A DNA stretch of 64,000 nt from Bryoerythrophyllum caledonicum (GCA_963971425.1 OZ020520.1:25996754-26060753), one strand, 5' to 3'; shown: positions 13,951 to 26,330, counted from the first letter of the stretch. Program-made: numbers and translations. The notes: generated by a model not told the origin, from the sequence alone.

Positions 13951-15259
13951 AGCCTACCCTCTCTTTGTTACTTCTTCATTTGCTTATTGATTCAACGATG
14001 GGCGGCATCTTTGACTGGATGCGTACAGTTGTTGCTACAACATCACCGTACATTTAGTCTTATTAGTGTTGTTTGGTCCTAGTTGGACAGAAGGTCTCTT
14101 TATCCGCCAGAGGAGGAACTTGAGAGTGTACTACGTATACTTGTTTTAGTGTATGTCTTTCATTTATTTGATGTTGGTTAGGACTCTCAATCTGTTGTGA
14201 TTATCGATCTTTCTTTACATGACAAAGCAACCACACATGACAGCATCTCCACCGATTCTCAACACTGGTGGAAGAGCGGATTTTAGGGCGGTGGAGAGCC
14301 TCACCACTCATTGAAGTTAGGCGGGGTTCCCTCCAGGCGGGCCTCTAGCCACACTTCAATACCGGCCTCTTGGAGGTCCTCCCCACAAGCATTGCATTGG
14401 TGCATGTGCAACTTGTTGCACTTCCTGCCACCCACTTGATACTAGAAGTTTGACCACTGTGGAAAGTTCAGCAAGTCAAGATTGAGGTGTAGTGGAAGTT
14501 GGAGAACCGATTTAGGGCTAGTTGCAGCCAACCTCCCACTGGCCTCCAAATTGATTTTCCAAAAAACTTCATTGGTGTTGAGAACCCATGCAGATGCTCT
14601 GAATCAAGTATGTTGGCACATGTTGGCTCACTGGGATGATGGCCAATATGTCAAACAACACTCTAATAACATTCCAAAGTGCACTAAGCCGATCCGAGCC
14701 GTCTTGTAAGCCAAATTAAAAGAGGTAGCCATGAGGCAAGCCAATATCAACCAAGGTTATAGAAAGAATGAAGAAAGAAGGATGCATGTAGGTTGTGGCA
14801 AAGACCAATACTAATGTGCCATTTGTACTTCGTTGGCTTCATTAGCAAAAGGGGTGAGCCTAGTTTGTTCATATGTGCTGGCCTTTTGAGAGGCCATACA
14901 TTCATGCATGAAAATTAAAGGTACCCGTACTGGTTTACAAGGTTTTTCCACACAACAACCTCTCTGCGCAGTTCTTGTTTTAGCCAATGGTATATGTAAA
15001 CAAATCATCGTTATTTCCTTACTCATGCATGCTGTAACTTATGTGTGAACCTCTTGAGAGAAGAACAAGAAGAAGAAATTTGGTACCTTTGGAGGGCCGG
15101 TGTGAATAAAGTGTCTGTTCGTTCCACCACTAAGTTCATGTCCATCGGATATCTCTCTAGTTATCAAAGTTGAATCTCTCTAGTTTGGGGCTATGAGCAT
15201 TTGGAGGAGGGGGTGGGGTAAAATGTGGCCCCTGGCTTATTTTTGGATGGAGGACCTAT
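13951..15259. other. Intergenic stretch, no gene seen
   Basis: Moderately AT-rich sequence between the gypsy fossil and the first TTAA-bounded element. It may include the terminal repeat of the gypsy copy: a purine-rich run GAGGAGGAACTTGAGAG occurs at about 14111. I found no matching copy upstream. Open frames are short and unlike known proteins. Confidence 0.3.
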
Positions 15260-16169
15260 TTAACCCCTAACGGACTAAGTGTCCCTTAGGGGGACGATTT
15301 TGATTTTGGGCAGGTTCCTAAAATTTAAAAAAACCTTTTTTTAGACTTTTTCTAGATTGTCCCTCATAAGAGCTTTGTGGATGTATTTTTATTTTTATCT
15401 TTGGACTCATGATTTGAAAGTTAGTACCATTCAAAGTTAGATATGGAGGTTCTGGGCAACTCTAAAATTTTGCTAGAAGTTTCTATTGACATTGAAATTT
15501 TTCATGCATATGGAGAATATTACTTTCCTAGAAGATGTCAAAAAAAATCTTGTCTTTAGTGTAAAAAAACATTTTGACTTAAGTCAAACATTCTTACACA
15601 TTTCGGGCAAGCGGGGAAAAAAATTCATCTTTTCTACATAAAACCTAGAGATCTTCATATTTTTCACTTTCTGTTTTTTCAGCAACAATATGTGGTGAGA
15701 ACCTTCATATTGACCGTTTGGATTGTCATTCTAAGACATTTTAAGTTCACAAAAAAATGAAATGTGGATTGACAATTTTTGAACCTCCACTCTTTGCACA
15801 CTTGCTTTGAATATGCTACACCCCTTGTCTACCGGTGTATAGGGAACTAATATCATGCTTAACACAATGGTAAGATATTTGAACCTTGTGTAGTGCAAAA
15901 TTTGATACCAAGAGAAGTCAAAGTTTGCTGATCCACTCAATGCAGGGAAGAAAATGAACCGTTTTCTTGACTTCAAACACTATAATCTTTCAATTTGTGA
16001 TGTCAAAGTTTATGAAATTTGGTGAGTATCTTTCTGAGTAAGTCTTAATTGAGATCCTACGGTCAAAACCATAAATATGAGGTTTTGTTTCCTTCCTTAC
16101 TCATTGCACTAGAATCATCAATTTTGAAGTGTTTTTGCTGTGAAATTGTCACAGTCCAATAGGGATTAA
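15260..16169 (-). mobile_element. TTAA-bounded repeat family A, copy 1
   Basis: A 910-bp element with TTAA at both ends; the left end reads TTAACCCCTAACGG. Its body matches, in reverse orientation, the copies at 22357-23311 and 32114-33062, for example the shared stretch around TTGACTTCACTTGGTGTCAA. No transposase frame is present. The TTAA target and CCC-start ends are piggyBac-superfamily hallmarks; that assignment is inference. Confidence 0.7.
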
Positions 16170-16400
16170 TGCAAAAGAGGGCCTTTCGCAATTGTATGCA
16201 GCCTTAGGCCTCAGTTTAGCCAAAAACAAATCTTAAAAGAAACCTTTGGACCCCTTAATATTTGAGGGCCAAAAAGATGAAAGAGTGCCATTTAGACGAG
16301 GGTCCACCTCCTCGAAGACGCTCGTAGCCCAAAAATATAGAGATCCACAACTCACTAGCACTGCCCATTTGGTATGACAAGTCTCCATAAATTCTAACTC

Positions 16401-17006
16401 AAGTACTCTAAACATCGCACTTAGTGTAGTCACCCAAATAGTGTAATTACCCTACTACACTATTTGCGAACAAGTTCACAATTAGTGTTAGCCGCCAACA
16501 TCATTAATGATGCCTCAATCAACCGCCTACTATAGTAGCCGTCATGTCTTTATTCGCTAAGTTGACTTTTCCTATTTCCCACCTCTCCCTACCCCCGCGC
16601 AATTGCCTGCCGGCCGTCAAGCCTTTATTCTCTCTTCCTTAACATCATCAGAATCTTTGAATGCCCATAACTTACTCATATTTTCTTCAAATTAAACATA
16701 TGAGATGTTTTTTGACATCTACAGAAAATTTAGATGTCAAAAAACATCTCATAAGTATAATTCCAATTCTTTTTGAGTGACTTATGCTCCTCTGAACAAT
16801 GATGTTTTTCATTCACGGCGGCAAGCTTTTCATACACTAATGTGCACAAGTGAAAAAAAAAATCCAATTTTTACTGCCATTCACATATAGTATAATGTTT
16901 CACATTTAGTGTATTGTTACGTCATTACACTAATTGTGATTCTTACATTTAATGTAAGGGTTTGTATTTAGTGTAGACTACACTAAATGCAATGTTCAGT
17001 GTAGTG
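16401..17006. mobile_element. MITE family B (CACTACAC ends), 0.6-kb copy
   Basis: The right end, read inward, is CACTACACTGAACATTGCAT; the left end is a diverged version (CTCTAAACATCGCACTTAG). Subterminal pieces of the type CACTAATTGC and TAGTGT recur on both sides, as in related copies at 38.5 kb and 46.2 kb. There is no coding capacity. A perfect 21-bp hairpin sits inside (16700-16752). Confidence 0.6.
16700..16752. repeat. Perfect 21-bp inverted repeat with 11-nt loop
   Basis: The arms are 16700-16720 (ATGAGATGTTTTTTGACATCT) and 16732-16752, which is its exact reverse complement. It lies within a MITE, so it may be part of that element's fold. A small-RNA precursor role is possible but unsupported. 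Confidence 0.7.
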
Positions 17007-17542
17007 ATGTTGCACCCTGCTGCATTTCAACAGAAATCAGTGTGTTCAAAAAAATTCAACAATTTAATTACTTAGTACAAGTATAGGGAAGGCCCTGAAA
17101 AAGAGAGTACATGATTCTTCTGCATGATTTGCTATGAAATTCTTCCTTTCTCCCCCTATGAAAATCCGTACTGTACATTGTTAACATATGACAGACTTCT
17201 AATAGTACTGTACATTGTTAACTTATGACGGACATCTAAAAGTGAGCGCCACAGTTCTTGATTGATGGGACTCCTGATGGAGAAGGAATCTCAAAAAGTA
17301 CTTGGAGGGTGAGAAATTCTAGGATGTTATCACATGCGGATCTCCTTATTTAGCGTGGTCGAGCGTTGGTCCGGCTCAAGGCTTGGTGTGTCGGTTGGTT
17401 AGTCCCCCAACCGTGGCCCCCTGTCCAACCACTCGTTCCCGGCCCGCCACAACACCCCCACCACGTCGCTTGCCCCCCACGGTGGCCAAGCCCGCCACGT
17501 AACCTCCTTGCCATAAATCTTTGACTTCTGGCAGGGAGGTTA

Positions 17543-17870
17543 CTTGCCATTGCTTTATTTTGGAATTCACAGCAAGAATTACACGAACATTCTAACTTCT
17601 TATGAACTTGTCTTTGTGATAAGTGGTGATTCCATAGTGAAGAGTACAAATATATTTTGATCTTCCAAGGAGTATTAGTATATTACATGTGTTAATATTA
17701 AAGTAAAAGTATTAAAGTAAAATATTGAAAAACATCCAAAATTGGATGAACAATACACAACAAACAACCTATTTCAAAGTAAAAGGTGTCAAAAATAGGA
17801 GGGAGTTGCAATTTCACAACCAATTTGATGTGATGTAAGGGGTGTCAAAAAGGAAAGGAGAAGCTCTCAT
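17543..17870 (-). repeat. Duplicate of the GH17 upstream region and start codon
   Basis: About 330 bp that closely match 19864-20226, the sequence directly upstream of the GH17 gene, in the same orientation. The match includes the start ATGGCAAG (ATG at 17550-17548). Beyond the start the sequence diverges completely and enters a GC-rich stretch with no GH17 similarity. I read it as the leftover 5' end of a tandem duplicate whose body was lost or replaced. The open frame running down to about 17350 is proline- and glycine-rich and not recognised. Confidence 0.75.
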
Positions 17871-18281
17871 CAGAGACAATCATCTAGTATAATAATTTCA
17901 ATAAAACTATATATTTTTTCGAATTTTAGAAACCCGTCCAAATCAGAATCATCCCCTCAAGGTTAAATGGTCCTGTAGGGGTTAAGGACAAGACTTGCGA
18001 CTAGAACTCGGGGATGCCACGAGTGGGTACATTTTCACCACGACTGGTCATTCCAAACATCACTGTAGTTTGCCGGTCAGACTCCGGCGCACATTCTCAC
18101 TGCATTTGCTCGAAGCGCAGGGATGCAAGGAACTTAAACTAGGCCGCGAAACAAACAAAGATGAAGTATCGGTCCACCAACTCGCAAATTACTCCAGAGG
18201 TAACCACCTATGGGCTTCTTGTCCTTAAAAGGTTAATGGCAGAAATTATTGTTCAAATAACTTGTGTGGAACTTCACAAAG

Positions 18282-19871
18282 TCATGAGCAGAAGAAGCAC
18301 GAAGCAAACGGGAGAAATACCAATACAAGCATTGTGAGGCTGAGTGGCAACGACGCGGTGGACGACTTGCGGAGCGAAAGCGTGAAGCGGCACGCACCTT
18401 GCGACGGGTCCGTTGTCACCACCTTGGCGTACCCTTGGAAGTTGCATGCATGCACGTTCTGGCTTTGGGCCTGGTAGTAGTTGTTGAATGCGTACGACGC
18501 GGGCTCGCGGAGTAGCGAGCACGTTGAGCTGGGGTTGAGCGCAGTGCAGTCCGCGCGCAGGCATGCGTACTGCACATTGCTGCTCAGGTTGGTCTTGTGG
18601 AGAACCGTCTTGTCGAGCACGCAATATTGTTGCTTCATGTAGGGCGGCTTGGCCAGGGCCTTGAGCGTCGTCGCGTTGAGGTTGGTTCCGCCTGAAAGGC
18701 ATGACAATGGAAAGTTGAGAACACAGGATTGGTTTAAGCGAGAGTGTTCAAGACTTACCGTTGAAGTTGAGCGGGTACTTGGGGATGCCATCGTAGCGGA
18801 AGACGCCCCAAGAGCGCTCGAATGGACCGGGGAGGATGCTCTTCCAGTTTTCGTCGAGGAGACCAAAGAGGTAGAATTCGGTAGAGGAGTTGGGGCGTAG
18901 GGGCGTGCCAACGCCGCTTTGGAGGTGCGTGATCAGCTCCTGCATGTAGCGCCCTGCGAGCGCCCTGGTGGCGAACGGCGCGCCGTCCGTGGGCCACCCG
19001 ATCTCCCCGAGCATGACTTCCATGGCGGGAAATCCAACGGCACCCAACGCGGTGATCAGCCCGTCCATGCTCGCGTCCAATGCGTTCCTGAACGTGATGT
19101 TGCCGTCCACGTTCGCACTTGTAGTCTCGTCGAAGAAGGCGTAGTCCAAAGGGAAGTCTGGGTCCTGGTACTTGGAGATGTAAGGATAGAGGTTCACGCT
19201 GAACGGCGCGCCCGTGCGGTTGAAGAGCTCCAGCATGGGCCTCAGCTGCGTGAGATACTCGATTTTGAAGCGAGACTCGGACGGCTTCATCGCGTCCGTG
19301 AGCACGTCGGCGTTGAAGGGCACGATCGCGCACACATTTGTGTGTCCAGCCCGCTCCAACACATCCTGGACGTTTCGCAGTGTAGGGTACGTTGTGTTGA
19401 GATAGGAATTGTTGTACGCCGTTAGAAACGGCTCATTTCCCACCGCCACCCATCTGTGAGCCGCAGCAACAACTGCAAATTAATGAACCAGCTACAACGA
19501 CAACAAATGACAAATAACAAATGGAGTAAGTGAGTGACTTACTTGATGTTGACACCGCCCTTGAAGAGGAACTGCGTGACGTTTTGCTTCACCCAGGCAA
19601 TAGCGGCGTGCGAATCTTCCGCGAGGTCTGCAAGCATGTCGTTGGGCGCAGCAATCATGACTTCGATTTCGGTCGCAGCCATAGAGCGGATGACATTGTG
19701 GTCTGCATCGAAGACCTTGGCCTTTCTGATGCCATTCGACTGCATCAGCTGCACGACGTCCTCGGGCGGCAGCTGATTGAATGCCTTGGTGCCCCAGTTC
19801 ACTCCCATGGCTTCTACACTTGGGACCATGAAGAGCAAAATGAAAATTACCAATCCTATGGCTCTTGCCAT
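18282..19871 (-). CDS. Glucan endo-1,3-beta-glucosidase, GH17 with X8 (CBM43), GPI-anchored type
   Basis: Hydrolyses 1,3-beta-glucan (callose) at the cell surface; relatives act at plasmodesmata and growing walls. Exons on the minus strand: 19871-19543, 19453-18759 and 18691-18282. Introns are GT-AG and phases fit, giving 477 residues. Residues 1-20 form a hydrophobic signal peptide; the mature protein begins near MGVNWGT. The GH17 barrel spans about 22-343, with the acid/base Glu117 in VAVGNEPF and the nucleophile Glu260 in GEIGWPTDG. The X8 carbohydrate-binding domain spans about 364-443 with six cysteines (365, 385, 390, 399, 424, 442). A hydrophobic C-terminus (about 455-474) after a Ser-rich stretch fits a GPI-anchor signal. 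For exon 2 I chose the acceptor giving IKWVAVGNEP. The gene looks intact, and part of its upstream region is duplicated at 17.5 kb. Confidence 0.95.
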
Positions 19872-20226
19872 TGCTTTTTTTGGAATTCATAGTGAGAATT
19901 ATATGAACATTCTAACTTCTTAAGAACTTGTGTTTGTGATAAGTGGTGCTTTCATAGTGAAGAGTACAAATATATTTTGATCTTCCAAGGAGTATTAATA
20001 TATTACATGTGTTAATATTAAAGTAAAAGTTTAAAATAAAAGTATTAAAGTAAAATATTTAAAAACATTCAAAATTGGATGGACAATACACAACAATCTC
20101 CCAAATGGAAACGATGGTTGTAGACTAGAACAAGTTGTTTCAAAGTAAAAGGTGTAAAAAATAGGAGGGAGTCGCAATTTCACAACCAATTTGATGTGAT
20201 GTAAGGGGTGTCAAAAAGGAAAGGAG
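19872..20226 (-). promoter_or_regulatory. Upstream region of the GH17 gene (duplicated at 17.5 kb)
   Basis: AT-rich sequence directly 5' of the GH17 start, nearly the same as 17551-17870. Because it lies in front of the start codon it probably holds the core promoter and leader. I mark no specific sites. Confidence 0.5.
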
Positions 20227-20529
20227 ATACAGCAGCAAGCTTAGAACTTGTTTAATGTAAAAGGTGTTGGTATAAAGAAGAGAAGATAGCAAGGTCACGA
20301 CTAATTTATAATACAAGAGCTACAAAACATAGACATAGCTGGTTCAGACTATTAACCCTTTACTGCCTATGTGGACCATGAGAGCCTAGGAAACTCTATC
20401 AGTGTAATAGATAAGGTAAAACATAATCTATCCAGTCAGTAAAGAAGTAGAAGAACTCCGGTTTCCGAAGGAGAGCAACCTGAATCTAGTGTTATTCATT
20501 CTCTTCACTAAGCATATGGCCACCGGACA

Positions 20530-20790
20530 TAGGCTAGTATTATAGAACTACTCCCCCCTCTCAAGGGTAAAGACTTTTCTACACTAAGTGCTTCCCTACA
20601 CTAATTGCCTTAGAGATAACGAACATGTCATCTCTCCCAAGGGCTTTGTGGGTCCCCATACAATAAGGCCGTGGGACCCCCCACCATAATTGGGTAGACT
20701 ATGGTGGTAGGTACCACGCCGGCAATAGGACTTGAACTCACAACTACCTCACCAGTGTGCCATGGCCCAAACCACTACACCAAGGCCGTG
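20530..20790 (-). mobile_element. tRNA-derived SINE
   Basis: Read on the minus strand, the head contains an A-box-like TGGTGTAGTGGTT (20782-20770) and a B-box-like GAGTTCAAGTCC (20739-20728) at tRNA spacing. A non-tRNA body follows. The arrangement and the GGTGAGGTAG motif between the boxes resemble the plant Au-SINE type; that family name is from memory and not checked. The distal boundary is uncertain. Confidence 0.6.
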
Positions 20791-21064
20791 GTGCCTTCTA
20801 TCTTGCAAGTACATGTCACCTTGACGACGCTTCATGGAAATCATTGTAGTTTGCAAATGTATGCATGGATTGGAGATTGGAGAGATCCGTTGGAAAGTTA
20901 ACGAGGAGCTCGATATGAGTTCAGAGAACGTGGAAGACAATGGCAAATTAGTAGAGTTAGAAGAGAAAAAGCACCAAAATCGACCATGCCAAGGCTTGTA
21001 GGCATTAAAGGGATAAATGTACAACTTGCCGAAGAGGTGGTACTATTGTTTACCTTCATGTAGC

Positions 21065-21948
21065 TTAACGCCTACAAGCCCAAGTGTACATGGGGCGTAC
21101 GTTTTGGATATTGGACAGGTTCTTAAAATTCAAAAAAAACTTTTAAAAAAAAAACTCTTGTACTAGATTTTCTCTGATAAAAGCTCCATGGAAATATTAT
21201 TAATACTTTTTTTGGATTCATGGTTTGAAAGTTAGTACCACTCAAAGTTTGAAATGGGGACTCTGAGCACCTCCAAAAGTTTGCTAGAAGTCTTTATTGA
21301 CATTGAGATTTTTCATACATGTAGAGAATATTACGTTTCTTCAAGATGTCTAAAAAATTTCTTGTCTTTAGTGTAAAGAAATATTTAAACACATTTTTAC
21401 ACATTTCGGGCAAGCGGGGAAAAAACTTCATATTTTTTTTCATAAAACCTAGAGATCTTCATATTTTTCACTTTTTATTTTTTCTACCACAATGTGTGGT
21501 GTAAACCTTCTTATTGACTATTTAGACCATCATTCTAAAACATATTAAATTCTCAAAAAATAAATTCGTGAATTTACAATTTTTGAACCTCCACTCCTTG
21601 CACACTTGTTTTTAATATGCTACACCCCTTCACTACCTCTAGAAATTGTTGTATACGGAACTAACATCATGCTCGACACAATGGTAAAAGACTTGGACCT
21701 TGGGTAGTGCAAAACTTTAATACCAAGTGAAGTCAAAGTCTGCTGATCCACTCAACGCGGGGAAGAAAATTAATAATTTTCTTGACTTCAAACACGATAA
21801 TCTGTCAATCTGTGCGCTCAAAGTGTATGAAATTTTGTGAGTATGTTACTTAGTAAGTCTTTATTGAGATCTTATGGTCAAGAGGATAAATATAAGGTTT
21901 TGTTTCCTTCCTCACTTGTTGCATTAGAAATCAACAATCTGGGGTTAA
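21065..21948 (-). mobile_element. TTAA-bounded repeat family A, copy 2
   Basis: An 884-bp copy in reverse orientation with TTAA at both edges (TTAACGCC on the left, GGGGTTAA on the right). Its body aligns with copy 1 through most of its length. There is no coding capacity. Confidence 0.65.
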
Positions 21949-22356
21949 AAAACTTCTGCTTCTAGCTAACCTGTGATCAACCAACAAAAGCAATATAGGT
22001 GAGGACGTTGGAGATGTGATGAGCTTGATGGAGCATCAAGGTGTTTATTAACGATATACCGCCCAGGAAGCCCAAAATGGGACTCTGGAGGTGCTAAAAC
22101 TCAATTTGCATGAAATCCATGAGGAATTAGGCTTCCAAAAACAAGGTTTAGATTTGCGCACACATTACATGAACACTATCCAACAATCAGATCATGATTT
22201 GGATTTATAGAACTCTTGGAAAAGCTAGAAATACAACACAAAATACATCAAATACACTAAAATACACTGAATAGATTGAATACCATGCCACATACTATGT
22301 TGTATTTCACACACATGCACATTGATTTTGGTCTCAAATTTGATTGAACTTTGTCT

Positions 22357-23311
22357 TTAATTCCTAAATTTCTTTGACAATTTCACACCAAAAACACTTC
22401 AAAGTTGCTCGTTTTAGTGCAATGAGTAAGGACAAAACAAAAAACCTTTACATCTAGTTTAAACCGTAGGATCTCAATTAAGACTTATTGAGTAACTTAC
22501 ACAAAAAAAAATCATAAAGTTTGACGGCACGGATTGTAATACTATAGTATTTGAAGTAGAGAAAAGGGTCCATTTTCTTCCCTGTGTTTAGTAGATCAGC
22601 AGACTTTGACTTCACTTGGTGTCAAGTTTTTGCACTACACAAGGACTAAATCCATTTCCATCATGTTGAACATGATATTAGTTCCTTGTACTCCAATTTT
22701 TAGAGGTAGAGAAATGGTGTAGCATATTCAAAAAAATTGTGCAAGGAGTAGAGATTCAAAACTTGTCAATTTGCGTTTTATTTTTTTGTGAACTTAGAAT
22801 GTTTTAGAATGAGAATCCAAGTGGTCAATAAGAAGGTTCACACAACATAATGCTGCAGAAAAAATAAAAAGTAAAAAATATGATGATCTTGAAGTTTTAT
22901 GTGAAAAAGAAGAAGTTGTTTTGGTACCTTGCCCGACAATGTGCAATAATGTGTGAAAATGTTTGACTTGGATTTATATGCTTTTTCCCACTAAAGACAA
23001 GAGTTTTTTTTGACAATATGAAAGGAAATAATATGATTAGCTAGTACTGAAAATCTCACATTCAATAAAGTGTCCTAGCAAAAGGTTTTGGAGTTGCCCG
23101 ACTTGCCCGCTCTCCCCATTTGAACTTCAAAACCCTATAGCTTTTTCATTAAATGTCGGATTTAGGAAAAAATTGGACTCACACAAAGCTTTTAGGAATG
23201 TCCATCTACATAAAAAAAAAATTTAAGAAAAATATTATTGAATGACACCATAGGAACGTGCCCGAACCTTCTATAGTCCCCCGAGGGGGCTTTTGGAAAT
23301 TTAGGGGTTAA
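22357..23311 (+). mobile_element. TTAA-bounded repeat family A, copy 3
   Basis: A 955-bp copy in forward orientation. The ends TTAATTCCTAAATTTC and GGAAATTTAGGGGTTAA are inverses of one another. Together with copy 6 it defines the family's terminal sequence as about TTAACCCCTAAATTTC. No transposase is encoded. Confidence 0.7.
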
Positions 23312-23587
23312 GACATTCTTCATTGTTTTGTGATTGTTGATCTCTTTCCTCACTTACGAAACTTATGTTTTGATTCAAATAAGGTTGGAACATTTTTGTA
23401 TACAATCAAGTAGAAAAAGCCAAAAAATCACTAATAATTGTGTATAAATATTTTCTTCACATATGAGATGTCAATGCAAAGCTATCAACCTAGTGCACAT
23501 GTGAACAACTCTTATTCAAAGTAATAAATTCTTGCAAGAATCTATTGATGGTTTAAGTGGTACACCCTCCAAATTCCACAGTTTTCA

Positions 23588-24540
23588 CTACCAATATACA
23601 GTAATTATAACCCCTAAGGTAACGTGATAGTTTTACGCCAAAAACACTCCAAAATTGTTGGATTCTAGTGCAATGGACAAAGAAGGAAACAAAAACTTCA
23701 ATTTCTTGTTCTGACCGTAGGATCTCAATTAAAATTTATTAAGTAATATGAAAACGATATTTCATACACTTTGACCGCACGGATTCAAAGATTACAATGT
23801 TTGAAGTCAAGCACATGGTTCATTTTTTTACTGCATTCAGTGGATCATCACACTTTGACTTCACTTGGTGTCAAATTTTTGCACTACACAAGGTTTAAAT
23901 CTATTACCATCTTGTTAAGCATGATGTTAGTTCCTTACACACCAATTTATAGAGGTAGAGGAAGGGTGTAGCATATTCAAAACAACTGTGCAAGGAGTGG
24001 AGGTTTGAAATTTGTTAATTGACACTTTAATTATTTGTGAACTATTATGTTTCAGATTGATAATCTGAATGGTCATAAAGAAGGTTCACACCACATATTG
24101 TTGTGGAAAAATAAAAAGTGAAAAATATAAAGATACTTAGGTTTTATGTGGAAAAGAAGAAAGTTTTTTGGTACCTTGTCCGACATTGAGTGACAATGTG
24201 TGAAAATGTTTGGCTTGGGTTGGTATGCTACTTTTCACTAAAGACAAGAACTTTTTTTTGACAATATGAAGGGAAATAATGTTACTTGCAAATATTGAAA
24301 ATCTCACATTGAATGGAGTGTCCTAGCCAAAGTCTTTGGAGGTGCCTGAGGTGTTCGCTCTCCCCATTTGAAATTCAATACCCCATAACTTTTTCATCAA
24401 ATGTCCAATTTCGGAAAAAAATTTGTTTTCCCACTAAGGTCTTGCTAATACCTTTTTATAGTAAAAATTCCAAAGAGGAATGTTGGAAATTGTCAGTATA
24501 GGAATCTGACCAAACTTTCAAAAAGCCCATTTTTGACACT
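23588..24540 (+). mobile_element. TTAA family A, copy 4 (diverged right end)
   Basis: Forward copy that starts with the terminal-type sequence AACCCCTAAGG and then follows the family body closely up to about 24.5 kb. The usual right end is missing or replaced, and the sequence continues into the edge at 24716. Confidence 0.55.
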
Positions 24541-24716
24541 TGGTCAAACACTGTAATCTATTCCATCGACCGTTGGATGTTGTGCAAAATTTCCCCAAAG
24601 TTGAGGTCATGGATTAAGTTCAATTTTGTAAGGTTAGATATTAATATTAGACATCAAATCCGGTTCAAAGAAAAATGTGGGTTTTCCATAAACATACCTG
24701 GGCGGTAAAGGGTTAA

Positions 24717-25343
24717 GAAGTTGAAGGGATGTGATAGGAAGGGCAAGGGAGAATTGACCCCCTCGCTCGTCCTTACCCGAGGTGGGCCCCCATCTTAATT
24801 GCATGGGGTCAATTTTCTGGCCTTCTTACTTTGGGGGTCCAGAGGCTTTTTTTGGATTTTTTTTGGACAAATTCAGGGCCTACGGCCATTGTTTACCTTA
24901 CAGGCCAGTGAAATCACAAAATTTTCATGGTATTGATGGTTACTCTACATTTGTGGGGTTCCATGTTCACCGCTGTATCTTCAGTATGCATTGGCAGACA
25001 CAACTGCAATCATTTTCAGAGGGGTAATAATGATCTTTCGACTTTGAATGTTCCCTGTCTATTTACGTTTGTCATCTTGTTGTTTAACTATTAACATATG
25101 TTTTGTTTATTATTTTACCTTAAGTTTTGTTTTCAAAGCATATATTTACAATTTAAGTTGGGTTAAATTGCAATTTTTGTTTAAGTTAAGTTACTGCATA
25201 AGGTAAATCATATTAACCGTTACACAACCCTTGCAATATATTTGGGTTACAATTTGGGCTAATTTGGGTTGTTTAAGGGTTACATTTTGGGTTTATTTTG
25301 AGCTACAGTTAAATCACGTTCTACTTTTAGTACCATAGCTTAG
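24717..25343. other. AT-rich intergenic stretch, no gene seen
   Basis: Includes a TTGGGTT-rich run between about 25240 and 25310. No coding region or RNA gene is recognisable. Confidence 0.3.
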
Positions 25344-25547
25344 TACTACACCAAACACTGCATATAGTGTGAACCATAGTAGTTCGAGTTTCTACACTAA
25401 TTGAAAATATACATCCAATCGGTGACTGATATACACTTGCTTGAAAACAAATAGCCAATCAAATTTTGACATGCATGTGCTTGATAATAATTAGTGCGGG
25501 TGATCCACATCTATGATTCCACACTATATTTAGTATTTGGTGTAGGT
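25344..25547. mobile_element. MITE family B, 0.2-kb copy
   Basis: Terminal TACACCAAACACTGCATATA on the left faces TAGTATTTGGTGTA on the right. The copy at 36619-36827 is the same short type in the opposite orientation, sharing motifs such as GCATGTGCTTGA. There is no coding capacity. Confidence 0.55.
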
Positions 25548-25724
25548 TATTTCATTCTAATCATGAATGCTTGATTCGAAGGTCTAATTGTAGCCCAAAC
25601 TAGGTGGGGTTTCATATTTGGCGCAAATGCTCTTAGGGTGGAAACCAGAGGACATGTAGTGAAATTTTACCAAATGACCAATACTCTCAAATCCAGCTAA
25701 AATTTGACTTAAATTTTTAAACTA

Positions 25725-26330
25725 ACCCATCAATTTTGTTGACAATTTCACACCAATGACACTTCAAACCTGTAAATTCTAGTGCAATGAGTAAGGGAAC
25801 AAAAATTTGTATTTCTAATTTCAATCACAGGATATCATTTAACACTTGAAAAAAAACATACTCACAAAATTTCATCAAGGTTGATTGCACAGATTGAAAG
25901 ATTATTGTGTTTGAAGTAGGAAAAATGGTTCTTTTTCATATGTGCATTGAGTTATCAGCAGACTTTGACTTCACTTGGTGTCAAAATTCTCCCCTACACA
26001 AGGTCTACATTTTATATCATCATGTTTATCATGACATTAACTCCTTGTTCACCAATCTTTAGAGGTTTAGAAGAGGTGTAGCATATTCAAAAATATTGTT
26101 CAAGGACTGGGGGTTCAAAAAGGGACAATTCATGTTTTAAGTTTTCAGGAACAAAATATGTTTTAGAATGATAATCCGAGCGGTCAACAAGAAGGTTTAC
26201 ACCACATCTTTTAATTAGGAAAAAAAAGTAAAAAATATGAAGATTTTAAAGTTTTATGTGGAAAAGAAGTTTTCTTGTTCCTTGCCTGACAATGTGTGGC
26301 AATGTGAGAAATCTTTGACTTCGCCCGCCC
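25725..26330 (+). mobile_element. TTAA family A, copy 5 (truncated)
   Basis: Forward copy that begins in the family's left part (GACAATTTCACACC) and stops in the middle of the body near 26330, where it meets a more GC-rich stretch. The right end is missing. Confidence 0.55.

Larger units (their letters stand above)
20352..24716. mobile_element. Possible 4.4-kb TTAA-bounded composite element
   Basis: The left edge TTAACCCTTTACTGCC (20352) and the right edge GGCGGTAAAGGGTTAA (ends 24716) are near-perfect inverses, each finishing in TTAA. Inside lie a SINE and several family A copies in both orientations, and no transposase. It may be one large non-autonomous element with nested insertions, or the facing ends of two related elements that each lost their partner end. 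I cannot decide by eye. Confidence 0.4.

Noticed and set aside
20716-20787. Functional tRNA gene
   Set aside because: The A and B boxes are present but the acceptor stem does not pair convincingly, and a SINE body follows; it is better read as a SINE head.
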